Shown here one piece after another: positions 10,809 through 21,593 of a stretch of 45,928 nucleotides of DNA. Numbering within the stretch: the first letter of the stretch is position 1; every line of letters begins with the position of its first letter. The position numbers and the translations under genes were made by a program. Source of the stretch: Gonapodya prolifera JEL478 (Eukaryota > Monoblepharomycota > Monoblepharidomycetes > Monoblepharidales > Gonapodyaceae); contig KQ965849.1 in assembly GCA_001574975.1 (NCBI GenBank), positions 1 through 45,928 on the forward strand, in the 5' to 3' direction. The notes beneath the pieces were generated by a model. The model ran no database searches. It was not told the origin of the DNA and worked only from the letters and a program-made list of their open reading frames with translations.

Positions 10809-11759
10809 CGTTGTTTGTGTGTTGGTACGATGGCGGCGTGTGTCCCTTGTCTCTGGTATTTATGTGCCTGCGCTTTATCTCCGTGCGGATAAGTCTGGTT
10901 GACCCTGCACAGGTAGTCCCTCCTCCGCAGCGCCACGCCACGTTGCAGCGTCGAAATTGAAAATATTGCCGTTCAGGAGTCGCCGCCAGACAGCGGATGA
11001 ATTACTTTTGGTGTATTCCCGACCTCAACCTCCACGTCACCGACATTTGTCATTTTTTTCCACAGAGACGACTAGCTTTTATTTATCCATCGCGGGCCAT
11101 TCTTGGACTTCCTCGACTCCTAACGAATGCCGATGCTTGTGAGGAGAGGGTACATCTATCCCGAGCCTTCTAGTTTGGGTGAGATGAAAGACGAATTTTG
11201 CGTCGCCGTCTTCAGCCACGAAAAATATTTTCCTTCCTTTTTCATAATCTTCGCCTTATGTGAGTCGAGACTCGCATAACTTATTTGGCCTGCCGACGTT
11301 TGGATTTTGCACACTTCCGCCACTATATGTGCACCCAAAACGAAACACCGGTTTCGCCGTACAAATCTGTATTCTTTTTTTGGTTCTTGTAAGGTCGTTG
11401 CTAGCTCGTTTCTTAACTGAATCCAGCACGTGCAAACAGTCATTGCAAAAATCCAAATGTATACTTCACGCAGATGACTGTTAGATTCTTCACGTTACGC
11501 GTGGCAAGCACGTCGCACCACATTTTCATACATTTAATGTGATGCATGGTGGAAAACTGGACTCGAATTGATGACATCATTCGGCCTCGGATGGGAAAAT
11601 CGAAAACAACCAGAGTTCTTCTCTTTTTGGGACTTGGGGGTACAAGTGGCACGCCGCTCCGTTTTCCAAGGACAAATTTTATGTCTGTCAGTGACACACC
11701 ATGTTACCATAGCCCCTTTCGCAAGATCACCAAGCGATTGAACTCCAAGAACTAAATTG
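10809..11759. other. Intergenic region upstream of MFS copy A
   Basis: It holds the copy A promoter at its left end. The rest (11000-11760) is AT-richer than the genes, and its short open frames have no recognisable features. No RNA gene or clear repeat is seen. Confidence 0.45.
10856..10865 (-). promoter_or_regulatory. TATA-like element of MFS copy A
   Basis: Minus-strand CATAAATACC begins about 57 bases upstream of the start codon and ends 48 bases from it. The spacing resembles the TATA-to-ATG distance of copies C and D. The assignment is by sequence and position only. Confidence 0.4.
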
Positions 11760-13320
11760 AATTGAGGCGTGAAAAGATTGTGGCAGCGGCATTAAACGTG
11801 AGCTTTGTCTGCAAATACAAGATGGCGCTCCAAACGAATTTAGCAAGCTTGCTGCAACAACCGGGTGCTCACAGCCAGGTTGCTCAAAACGCGGGACGTC
11901 TGCACTCTTGCCGTCGCAGTACTGTCTGTGCCAGTGATGAATAAGGAAGCACGACCACTTTGACCTCATACTGTCGTAAATTAAAAGGAAAGGGCCCGTC
12001 TCATGACGTACGAGGCCACTATTCAAACTGCGAACATCGTGATCAATGAGCAAAAGGTTTTGTTCTTGTAGTCTACCTCCGCACAAGGAATCAAGCTGAC
12101 ATGTCATTGTAGTTAGTGAGCTAATCTGTCTCCGTATGTCGGTATTCGCATTAAGCTACACCCTGTCGGGACTTGATATAAATTTCCTGCGTTCCAGAAC
12201 CCTCAGTTAGATTTGAGCAGATTTTGGGTGACTGGGTAAAACCTCACTCGCCGAATTAATCGCGATCATAGACGTAAACTATCTTCCGTTTGACAAATAG
12301 TAACGAGATTCTGAGCTTGCTCTGATGTATATAAAACATCTGCAAGATCTTATGGATGAAGAAAAATCTACGCCATATTGGAGTTGTATGACGTGACATC
12401 CGATACTCAGTCAAGGCAACCAGAAGCCCAGACAATTCCAAAAAACTGGAAGGTGAGAATATTGTGAACAGCTTTCATAAAAACTGCATTTCAAATCGAT
12501 TGACATGAATAAGTGAGGTCATTCTGTCTAGCGTCATCGACTACACGATTGACAACGAGAGGATGATTTCTTACGAGTAGTTACAGCTCTTTTTAAGGAT
12601 GATCGCGCTCTCGCGAGAAACCAACGGTAGTCTAACACTATGACGTGAGCCAGCTCTTAAAAGTTGGCCTGACCACCAAGGTTGCCGGTCTCGCACCTCT
12701 TGCCAGATCCCTCACGAAAATACTTGATCCGCCGGGTATCAGCATAAAAGTAAATTCATGCTGACGTTACCATTATGGTGGGAATTTCATAGATCACCCC
12801 GTCTCAGCTTTGGAGTACTCGTTTCGGAGGACAGTTGCGATCAATAGTCTCAGGCATGTAACAAAAATTGACCGTTTCTTGAAGTCGCTTGAATGTGGGT
12901 ATGTGAGATTTCGATGAAAAGATGTCTAAATAACGCGGAAGATGGAGCAGTCGCAGTCGTGGAGGAAAAGCTCTGCCAAACCCCTTGGTAAGATCAAAAA
13001 CGCGGTGAAATACATATCATTTCAATCCACCATAAATGCACTAGTTTTGGTGGAAATGCATGTAGCGCTTCATGACAATTGCAAGTATGTTTCCATTGAA
13101 AAGGAAGACAAAGACGTCAGAAAATCATTCTGGTGACATGGCTTGGCAAACTTTCGGTATGAACCCTCGTTGCTGGCACTTCCGAGGAGGAGTATATCCT
13201 CCCTGGAACGTTGAGACACAAATTTGGCTGATCATAATCGTTTTCAAACGTTGCAATGATTCATCATCCTTTTCCTTTTCGTACTGGGGTGAGACAGAAT
13301 GCAAATATTAGTTTCCCCAA
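11760..13320. repeat. Tandem repeat unit 1 of a diverged triplication
   Basis: Several landmarks recur in the same order in the next unit. These are AGCTTTGTCTGC (11801, again at 13357), GCAAGC-TGCTGCAACAA with a CACAGC tail (about 11843 and 13407), GGAGTTGTATGACGTGA (about 12380 and 13956), GTGAGGTCA/GTGAGGCCA followed by GCGTCATCGAC, then GCCGGG with CTTTGGAGTACTC, and GCGGAAGATGGAGCAGTC near 12937 and 14718. The offset is about 1.56 kb. No convincing gene runs along the unit; the short frames on either strand are not conserved between units. Confidence 0.75.
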
Positions 13321-15100
13321 AAATTGTAGTCTCCTATGTCAGAGACATTGAACGCAAGCTTTGTCTGCAATTTATACATGTTAGCTCCAAGAAAGTACCC
13401 TGATAGCAAGCACGCTGCAACAATCGGGTACACACAGCTGGGTTGCTCAAAGGTGGAGCGGTGGCAGTCTTGTCGTCACAGAACCTACGACGATGATGAG
13501 CATGGAAATTTAACGACTCATGTTGTCATAATGGGAGATGATACGATTTCAATCGGTACGTCCCACGACGCACCTGGCCACATCCAAATGCGTTCGCAAT
13601 CAATGAGCAAACGAATTCGTTCTAATAATACTCTTGCACACACGTGAATTCAATGCTCGTCGTTTGTTACTTGATTTGCTGGTTCCTTATCAAACTGACA
13701 CGTAATTGAAGTTCCCAGTATGACGTTGCCCGCATTCACCACCCTAACACGATTTTTCATCAGCTTCCAGTGATCTTTAATCAGATTTGAAGCAGATTGT
13801 GGGTGACTGGGCAAAGGCGTCACTTGCCTTAAGAGCGATGGCGAGCGTAAAATGGCTATTGGCTTTCTGTCCGACATATTACAACCGGATCCTGAGCTCA
13901 TCCTCTTGTATAAGATATAATGCAAGATAGAGAAAAACCCTGCCCCAATGCAATGGAGTTGTATGACGTGATACTCAGTCAAAGCAACCAGAATAGAAGC
14001 TCAGACAACTCCGAAAAACACAATTTTTTCTGTCATACGTCTCTTCCATTTTGCGAATACCGTAAACAGTTCTCATAAAAAAGCGAATATCGACAACAAT
14101 AACATGGAGACGTGAGGCCACACTGTCTGGCGTCATCGACTTCTCAGATAAGGATGATTTTTGTTAGTATAAAGTACGGCTCTTCGCCTAAGACTACAGC
14201 GCTCGCGAGAAGCAAACGCTAGTCCAATATATTGAAGTCTGTGAACATGAGCCGGTAAACCATTAACCGTCATGGGTGAAGGATTCGGCAGTGTTTTGAA
14301 AAAATGGTCCGTGATGACCATTGCAGTGCTAGATTGTGCGCAGACACTTGAAACTGTGCTGAAGTACAAGTGAAGGCAATAGATCTCCCATTTTGAAACT
14401 ACATCAGGACTTGAGCACTGAGCAGCCCCTAGATAAATGACACTGATCACCAAAGTCGAAAGAATCGTACGCTGCCTCAAGTTACCATTGCCGGCAGTCC
14501 GTCACGGACATATTAGAACCGCCGGGCATCGGCAGAAATGTATATTAATGCTAACGTCAATAACCTGGTGCCAGTCCTGGGTTGTCCCAGTTCTGGAGTA
14601 CTCTTTTGGAGGAGAGGGGGATCAAGTGTCTTGGACACATCTCAAATATTTTCCGTTCCTCAAAGGCATTTGAATGTGGTGAAGCCAGAATTTTGATGAA
14701 AAGAGCTCTATATAGCGCGGAAGATGGAGCAGTCACAAATGTGAAGGAAAAGCGCCGACTAACACCCTATACATTGGTAAGATAAAAAAACGACCTGAAC
14801 AAGTGCTATGCGCATATTGTTTGAAACCACCGAAAATCAATTTTCATAGTGGAATATAGCGTTTTCATAACGTTTCAAGAATGTTTCCCCATTGATAAAA
14901 TGATGGATAGGGAGGAACACGATGACGTCAATCTTTGTATTCTCGGTACAACGCTTACCAAACCATCAAAACTTTTCTTTGTTGGTAATTCGCGGAGGAG
15001 CATAACCCCTAAGAGTGTGTCCAAATACAAATTTGAATGTTCATGATCTGTTTCAAACGCTTCGGTTCATTATTATTTTCCTTTCAGTATTGGGACAATA
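13321..15100. repeat. Tandem repeat unit 2
   Basis: This is the second copy, about 1.75 kb, matching unit 1 along its whole length with many small insertions, deletions and substitutions. A minus-strand frame at 14133-14480 starts with a hydrophobic, signal-like stretch (TILSTLVISVIYLGAA) but has no equivalent open frame in unit 1. I therefore do not call it a gene. Confidence 0.72.
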
Positions 15101-15400
15101 CAAGTTAGCGCTTGCGTGTTGAACCCGGATTAGCAAGCATGCTGCCACAACCTGGGTGGACACAGCTCGTTGGCTCAGATTTCGAGATCAAGATACACCG
15201 GCACTCTTGTGTTCTGAAACTGATGAGAATGCAAGAAGGTTGCAGGCATCGACTTGTTGTCATACCCCCACTCATCTTCCGAAGTAATGTATTTGATTAA
15301 GATAGTTGGACGAGAAAAAGCCTTCCGACAACGGTGTATGACGTGTCATCCGATACTCAATCGTAGATATGATCAGAAGCTCAGACGAGTCCAAAAGTTC
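15101..15400. repeat. Tandem repeat unit 3, internally deleted and truncated
   Basis: GCAAGCATGCTGCCACAACC (about 15135) and GTATGACGTGTCATCCGATA (about 15333) are the counterparts of landmarks that lie about 540 bases apart in units 1 and 2. Here they are about 200 apart, so roughly 350 bases are missing. Similarity fades after about 15400. Confidence 0.65.
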
Positions 15401-16702
15401 TATGTCAGTGTACAGATATGTTGGCTTGAAGGGATAATCTCCGCATCTGGTCCGTTAGTGGCCTGCCATTCGAGTCCGAGCACCACCGCATGGTGAGCAA
15501 AACAAGCTACTAGTGCGCCGATGAATCCTGAATACGGCAGACCCAAGAGAGTTTTATGATCCGCCATGTTATGCCCCAGGAAGCATTCAGGACAGGAGTG
15601 GGCGGCGAAGTAAAGCAACAGCGCGCTACTTGGCGTCATCGCCAGATCAGGTACAGCACAGAAAACAGACACTCTACAATTGAGTATCTTTAGGATGTGA
15701 ATACCCCATTTCCATACAGGGAATTGTTTACAGTGTGGAGCCGTTGGTGGGAAGTTGATATGATATCACATCTTGATCGGATAAGTACTGGTGACCAGCA
15801 TACAGCGATGAAAAACAGAATGATGTCTACGTCATCTCCCACATTTTGAAGTGGGTAGAACTGGACTCTTTTGCTGGCGTTTGCGTTCCTCAAGAGAAAC
15901 CAGTGGAATGCCACACGTCACAGGCAGAGTTCCTGAGCCCGACCGGCGCACGGTGATTAAAAATAGCTGATAGCGATCTCTTCTTCCACGAAAGCGTGGA
16001 GCGGGTGGTAGTAGGCATTACCTTTGCTTTATCAAAGTGACGTCACCAATCAATCCTGGTTATTTACAGAGCCCGGCCACGCGGCGACCAAAAAGAAAAG
16101 CATTTCAACCACATATTCCAAAGCACTGCCGCGCTGGCAGCTGACTTCATGCTTGAGCTGTCGCGGGAAATGGCAGCTGAGCCCCCGGCTGTCACACGTC
16201 ACGTCTGGCAAAGTTCTCCAACTTCACCAGCGCACGGTGACCAAAACAATGATACGTCAGCGCATATACCACGACCGGGGAGCCGCCTGTAAGTTACTGC
16301 ACGCGGTTGCGTGGTCCAGGCCAGACAATGAAACGGACGGCCAAAGTCTCACCGGCGTCCATCACCGATTTTCGCGAGGAAATGCCCTCGAGCTCGAGCG
16401 GTCGCAAACAAGTACCCGGCACGGTCATTTCCTGTCGTTGGGTCAGACTCGCTGGCAAGTATCACGATATTCAGTGGCCGCAGCAGCTATGTCGTATTAA
16501 AAATAATCTCTCGGATCCCTCCGTTGCACGACAATGCTATCACACTGGAGAATTAACCTCTCTTTGCGTGTCCTCCCTTTCTTTCGTTGTTCAACATCAA
16601 CCGTCCGGAAATTGGAAACTGCACGCAAAATCTCATATTATTACTCCATAACGTACTTTTTCTGGAAGCCCGCGTTCTTGGTAAATCAACCGTCCTGCAG
16701 AG
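15401..16702. repeat. Gene-poor block with short dispersed repeats
   Basis: GCGCACGGTGATTAA (15946-15960) and GCGCACGGTGACCAAAA (16230-16246) sit in related contexts. Both follow a CACACGTCAC word, with an AGTTC stretch between. A looser third copy, GGCGACCAAAAAG, lies near 16083. A 158-codon plus-strand frame (16024-16500) overlaps these repeats and shows no domain. Minus-strand frames at 15400-15914 contain hydrophobic stretches but no joined model could be supported. Confidence 0.45.
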
Positions 16703-19700
16703 CTATGCGTCTGGCACCATAACGTCTGTTTCACCCTCCACCTTCTTCTGAAGACGATTGCGCTTCAAGAGAAAACTGGCCGCCACGTCGTTTGTCAGTA
16801 ACCAGCAATTCCAGAGACGTTCACTGTGATGGCATTTACCCACCTCGCCAAAAAGAGTGCGCCAGCAGTCGCCACTGTCGTTTTGAAAATTAGCGACAGC
16901 GAGTCCGTGTACGCCGTCGTGATTGGATCCAGCAGGACCACGGGGATGCTGCCGCTCGCGACGGCGGCACGGATCTTGGACGGGTTATTCTTCACAAAGT
17001 CGATTAAAGTGGCAGAGGGGAGCACGGACTCGAGTTTGTATGTGAGTGAGTTGGACAGAATGGTGCCGTTGACTGGGAAGAGGAAGTAGTATTGTTGTTT
17101 TGTGGAGACGTCATAGGCATTGTTGTGTCCGTCACACGAGACCGCCAACTCACTTGCGATCCCGAACACGGCGCCCAACACTTGGAAGAATGTAAAGCTT
17201 GCTAGAATTCGAGTGCAGGAATCCTATCACTTTGAGTGTCCACAGCCTTGCCACACAAGACATACTCACAAATCATCACCGCAAGGAGATGTGGTTCAAC
17301 CACGCCTTGGCCACTGCAGAGTCCACGAGGCACGAGCACGGACAGAAGCATTGAGTGGGACACAAAACGCGGACGTTTGATTTCGAAACGCACTTGAGGT
17401 TGATCGTTTGAACCTGTTTTCACAACGTCCCGAGGCCGTACATCAGCACGCTGCCTTGTAAACAAACGTCACCAGGCTCACATTCAACCCCACTCCGAAC
17501 CCCGCCACGACCAAATACCCAATCTGCATCCCGGGCCCACTTGTCGCGCTCATCGTCGAAATCAAGCCAGCCCCGACCATCAACACGCCGGCGCCGGCGG
17601 AGACAAACGGCGCGGTGTACCCCGTGGCGGAGATGGCGATGCCCGTGAACACGCCTACGAGTCCAAGACTGAGGATGAAGGGGATGGTGTGCACGCCGGC
17701 TTCGGTTGCTGCTCGGGTGAAGGGCAGGATAATACACGGGTGACGGTTCGTGGTGGAATGTCAGAGTGTGGCTATGTCAGGGTCGGTGAAGGAGAACTTT
17801 ACCCGTGTTGCCGTTGACGACTTGAAAGTAGATGGGTATATAGTAAGTTCTGAGGAGGCAAGAGAGACGGAGACAGGCGCTGATCAGCACCTCGCGTGCA
17901 ACATTGCACTTCGAGGGTGTCCCAGTGACTCACAGGGAGAAGAATGTCATCCCGAGGAACTAAAACACAGAATGGTCTGTCAGCCACACGTCTTGCAGTC
18001 TATCCGGACTTGCATCTCGGAGCCAGATCACTCACAAACGAGCTCATCCACACCGCGACCACGTATCTGTTCCCCCAGAGTTCCTTCGATATCAAGGGGT
18101 GCTGAACGTACTGGATTGACAACCAGGGTGATCAGCCGTGTCGGCCAAGGTCGAATGGGGAGGGCTACCACAAAACGCACGCGGGCCTCAACAACGGCAA
18201 ATACGATCGCACAGATTACGGCGAGAACGAGGATGGAAATAATGAGTGGGGAGCCCCAGGAGAAGCTTGCATGCGGTGTGGGAGCGGTGGCGGGTTCTCC
18301 ACGTTGACACGCAATTGTTGACTGGAGAGGAACGTCACTCACTCTCCACCTCCGGCTGACAGAGAGTACACAAGCAGTACTGTCGCGGCTGCCATCCAGA
18401 ACGTTCCCAGGGCGTCAATTTGGGAAAGCTTGTCGCGGAGGTTGCCTTTAGGCTGGATTCGTTGGGGGACGTGGTAAAGGCACAAGTGCTCCATTAAGAT
18501 GAAGTCGCGTGTGAAAACCCACGCTTGGAAGATTAAGAAAGAGGATCGCAATGACGATTGTGAGAGCTCCGAAGGGTAGGTTGATGAAGAAACACCTGGA
18601 GCGATATATTTTTGATTGAAGAAGTCCGACCCAACTTCGGAAACTGATACTCACCAGCGCCAGGAGAGTTTGTCAGTGAAGACACCGCCCACTGAACGGA
18701 TTCAAGTTAGAGAAGGTGGAGGTGGAGTGTGGTGGAGGGGACTCACTTAGTGGACCTGTTGAGACGTCGTATGGCCACGACGCGTAACATGGTCACCTGC
18801 GAGATCAGATTGTCCGAAAAAGAGGAGTGCGAAACCAAAAACGTACCAGCAACACTCGCGACACCGATGACCGCGCCAATGATGCCCTGGTATTTCGGGC
18901 GGTCACGCAGAGCGACAACGTCTAGCATGCAGCAGATGTAATCGGGTTGAGGGAATCGGCACAGGTGGCGTCATGAGAAATGTCGAGTAGTCTCACCTGA
19001 TATGATGATGACGACCTGAAGTTGTCAAGAACAGTATCCTTAGCGATTTGGCTCAAGTATCGATATCAACTGAAGAGAAGTGAAAATTGCGCTTACCATC
19101 GGGAACATTCCTCCTGCCCCTAGACCCGAGATAGCCTAACCAGCGGCAGCACGCGGAAGGTCATTTTAAGGTCCATACTATGAGGGGAACACTGCGAAAA
19201 ATGCCTGCAAGTCGGTTTCCTCACCCGCCCTATAATCAGCACTGGCATGCTCCGTGCTAGGCCACATATCAAAGAGCCCGCCTCAAAAAGCACGATGCCA
19301 CCGATAAACACAGGTCGGCGGCCGAAAATGTCGGCGAGTTTGCCCCATGTGGGGATGAGCGGTGTTGAGGCGAGAAAGTACGCGGTTCCCTTTAAATTCA
19401 ACAGGAAAATTTCGATGATATGATGGAGAGGAAGTCGAGGGATCATTTCTGGTGCTTACAATCCAGCTCAGGCCCGAGAATGTCTGAAAATCTGTGACGA
19501 TCGATGGAATGGCGACGGCAACGACTGCAGGAAGTCGGGTCGGCCAACATCGCCGATTACGCCGATGAGGAGGAGCGTACACTGCAACGAAACATATAGC
19601 TCACTTGTCTGATCAAGCTGTGGTTGGACACCGCGTGAATAGTTTCCATCGATCAAAGTCCAACAATATATTCTCGCGATCGACGTACCGCCGCTAGAAA

Positions 19701-19850
19701 CACGACGAGAGCAAGTCCGATAAAGAGCAGTCCGAATCTGAGAGGGGAGTAGTTGAGGCCGTTCTCAGCTGTCCAGGTCGTTGTTGTGGCGGACCTCAAT
19801 AACTTTGCCGAAAGTGGGACCTTCTCGTTACTGTCACTGGAGGCAGACAT
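16703..19850 (-). CDS. DHA2-type MFS drug/proton antiporter, copy B
   Basis: The start is ATG at 19850 (MSASSDSNEKVPLSAK) and the stop is at 16703 (end RLQKKVEGETDVMVPDA). Order of features: a short charged N terminus, segment 1 FGLLFIGLALVVFLAA, the 13-nt LDQT exon (19605-19617), then a 65-nt exon (19460-19524) with VAVAIPSIVTDFQTFSGLSW. Next come motif A GKLADIFGRRPVF, a 19-nt exon (18997-19015), DVVALRDRPKYQG, a 9-nt exon (18747-18755), GGVFTDKLSWRW, YYIPIYFQVVNGNT, and a C-terminal pair of segments with ESVLPSATLIDFVKNNPSKI. Exon layout is the same as copy A, and residues agree over most aligned stretches, so A and B are recent paralogues in the same orientation flanking the tandem-repeat block. 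No frameshift was found. The extra in-frame codons upstream of 19850 are not favoured because A and D start at the equivalent place. Confidence 0.88.
18747..18755 (-). other. 9-nt microexon of MFS copy B
   Basis: GTCCACTAA lies between an ACAG acceptor and a GTGAGT donor (minus strand), encoding the Gly-Pro-Leu-Met join before GGVFTDKLSWRW. It has the same phase and position as in copy A. Confidence 0.75.
18997..19015 (-). other. 19-nt microexon of MFS copy B
   Basis: It encodes Val-Val-Ile-Ile-Ile-Ser plus one base between a TTCAG acceptor and a GTGAGA donor (minus strand). It matches the copy A exon in length, phase and position. Confidence 0.75.
19605..19617 (-). other. 13-nt microexon of MFS copy B (LDQT)
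   Basis: CTTGATCAGACAA lies between a CACAG acceptor and a GTGAGC donor (minus strand). Same length, phase and coding content as in copies A, C and D. Confidence 0.85.
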
Positions 19851-21345
19851 GGTGATCCGTATGTGGAGAGTAAAGCTTCGCCTCGATGTGTCCCAGCGAC
19901 CTTCTGCGGATAACAGTGATCCGAGGGAGTGGATACATGTTTCCCCGGCCGCCAATATAATAACTTCTAAGCTAAGCTAGAACACATTTTATCGCTTTCG
20001 ACGATGAATTAAACTTTGTTGCTAGCTCCTACAGCACCATGCTGGGAATTTTAATATTGTAGCATGAATCCCCCATTTCGATGGTGCGCTTCGGTTCATC
20101 AGTCAAAAGAGACGAAACATCATGGCATACATATGCTCGAGGCAGTTCATAGAAGACTCAGTCCATTACTCAACCAACCATTCCGAGGAAGCAATGATGG
20201 AAAGATTTTGCGGTGCTTCGGTCAACGTCACCTCCATTCGCTGCACGCTGCATCGCCGATTCCACGCAATGCTTCCGTCTTCAACTGGCAATTCTGACTT
20301 CAAAAAGCGACAAGGAAGCGAAACACTCGCTGAGACGCAGCTGCAGCCCACATTCTCAGTCGATGCTCCCCCACTTGAGGTCCTTCATCGCATATTCCGC
20401 TTCCTTCCTCCCAAATCATTTCAATCACAAGTTCCTCTTTTCTCCCGCCATCTTCGTGCCGCTGCTCGCACCGCCATACCCGGATGCGGTCAGGGCGAAC
20501 TTGGTCTTAGTATCACTATTAAATTCAGTTCGAATACGATGTGGGGGCCTACCATCGAAGAGGAACCAACGTGGGAGGAATACGCGCTTCAAACTGTTCG
20601 GTTTCTCCCACGTTTTGAAAGTGGGCGACCTTGGGATCAAGGTCAAATGACTGCATCAGTCATTTGGGCGTCGTGCTCTGCCTTGGTGGTTCTGGACGAA
20701 GCTGAACTGGAAGGGAGCTCTACAGCTGGGACAGTTTTTGACACTGTGCTGTCAAAATTTGACAGGTGGAATGAGGGACAGCAGAACTTTCGGTTACTGA
20801 AAATTTCCGTGCCTCAGTTGATCATGCGGGACGAGTTCTCTGGGAATCGGAATGGTACGCGTCTAATGACATTGATCAGACGTGTCGCGAACAGTCTACC
20901 AAACTTGAAAAAAATCGGAATCTGTTATTCAGGCTTGACAAATCAAAACTGCAACATGGGCATTTTGATAAACGCCAGCGAGACCTGGCCCAACACTGTA
21001 AACGAGGTCGAGCTCTCAAGTGCCCAAGGATCGTTACCAAATGACATCTTGTATGGAAGGGGCGTTGCAATTATCTTGCTAGCCTTCCCACACGTTTCAG
21101 CAATCCGAGGCGCGTGAACCCATCTGCAGCTGCTCATGTGCACAATCTTGTTCCCAGCTGGCATCGCGCGTGCATTCAAGCAGCCCATGTGACACACGAA
21201 CAGAGTTTGTCCCTACTAGGACGCAGTGTGCGGCAATGGCCCCAAGCACTGTTCGACGTTGCTGGTGTTTCCGAACGTGACAGAGTTTGGCACCATCACA
21301 ATACGCTCCACGGCCAGATCTGGAGCTTACCTCTCGCAGCCCGGA

Positions 21346-21353
21346 CAACCTGG
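21346..21353 (+). repeat. Left 8-bp target-site duplication of the hAT element
   Basis: CAACCTGG directly precedes the left terminal repeat; the identical octamer follows the right end at 24609-24616. Eight-base duplications are diagnostic of hAT insertion. Confidence 0.92.
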
Positions 21354-21378
21354 TAGCGTTGCGGACGGTCCGGTCCGG
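21354..21378 (+). repeat. Left terminal inverted repeat of the hAT element
   Basis: It starts TAGCGTTGCGGACGG and runs into tandem GGTCCGG units. It is matched by the inverted right end with one mismatch over about 25 bases. Confidence 0.88.
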
Positions 21379-21593
21379 ACCGGTCCGGTCCACGGTCCAG
21401 CCCGAGCGCCCAGTGGACCGACCCAGTCCGGCTCGACAGTCGAAGGAATGGACCGCGGTCCAAATCGGTCCATAGGAACATGTTACATAAATACTTGGTA
21501 TTTGCCATTGAATGTATGGTGAATTAAATGTTCCTGATATTTCTGGCAACTTGACCGTGGTCATACCTGATTTGCAAACGTTTCACAATTGTC

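Noticed and set aside
14133-14480. Minus-strand frame with a signal-peptide-like start
   Set aside because: The aligned region of repeat unit 1 has no equivalent open frame and no domain is visible.
15400-15914. Two adjacent minus-strand frames with hydrophobic stretches
   Set aside because: They could not be joined by splice signals, and no family pattern was recognised; they lie in repeat-rich DNA.
16024-16500. 158-codon plus-strand frame
   Set aside because: It overlaps short dispersed repeats, has no domain, and its composition resembles the surrounding non-coding sequence.
21360-21475. GGTCC/GGACC arrays considered as a CRISPR-like or satellite array
   Set aside because: Spacing is irregular, the words occur at both transposon ends in inverted orientation, and the host is a eukaryote; they are hAT subterminal repeats.
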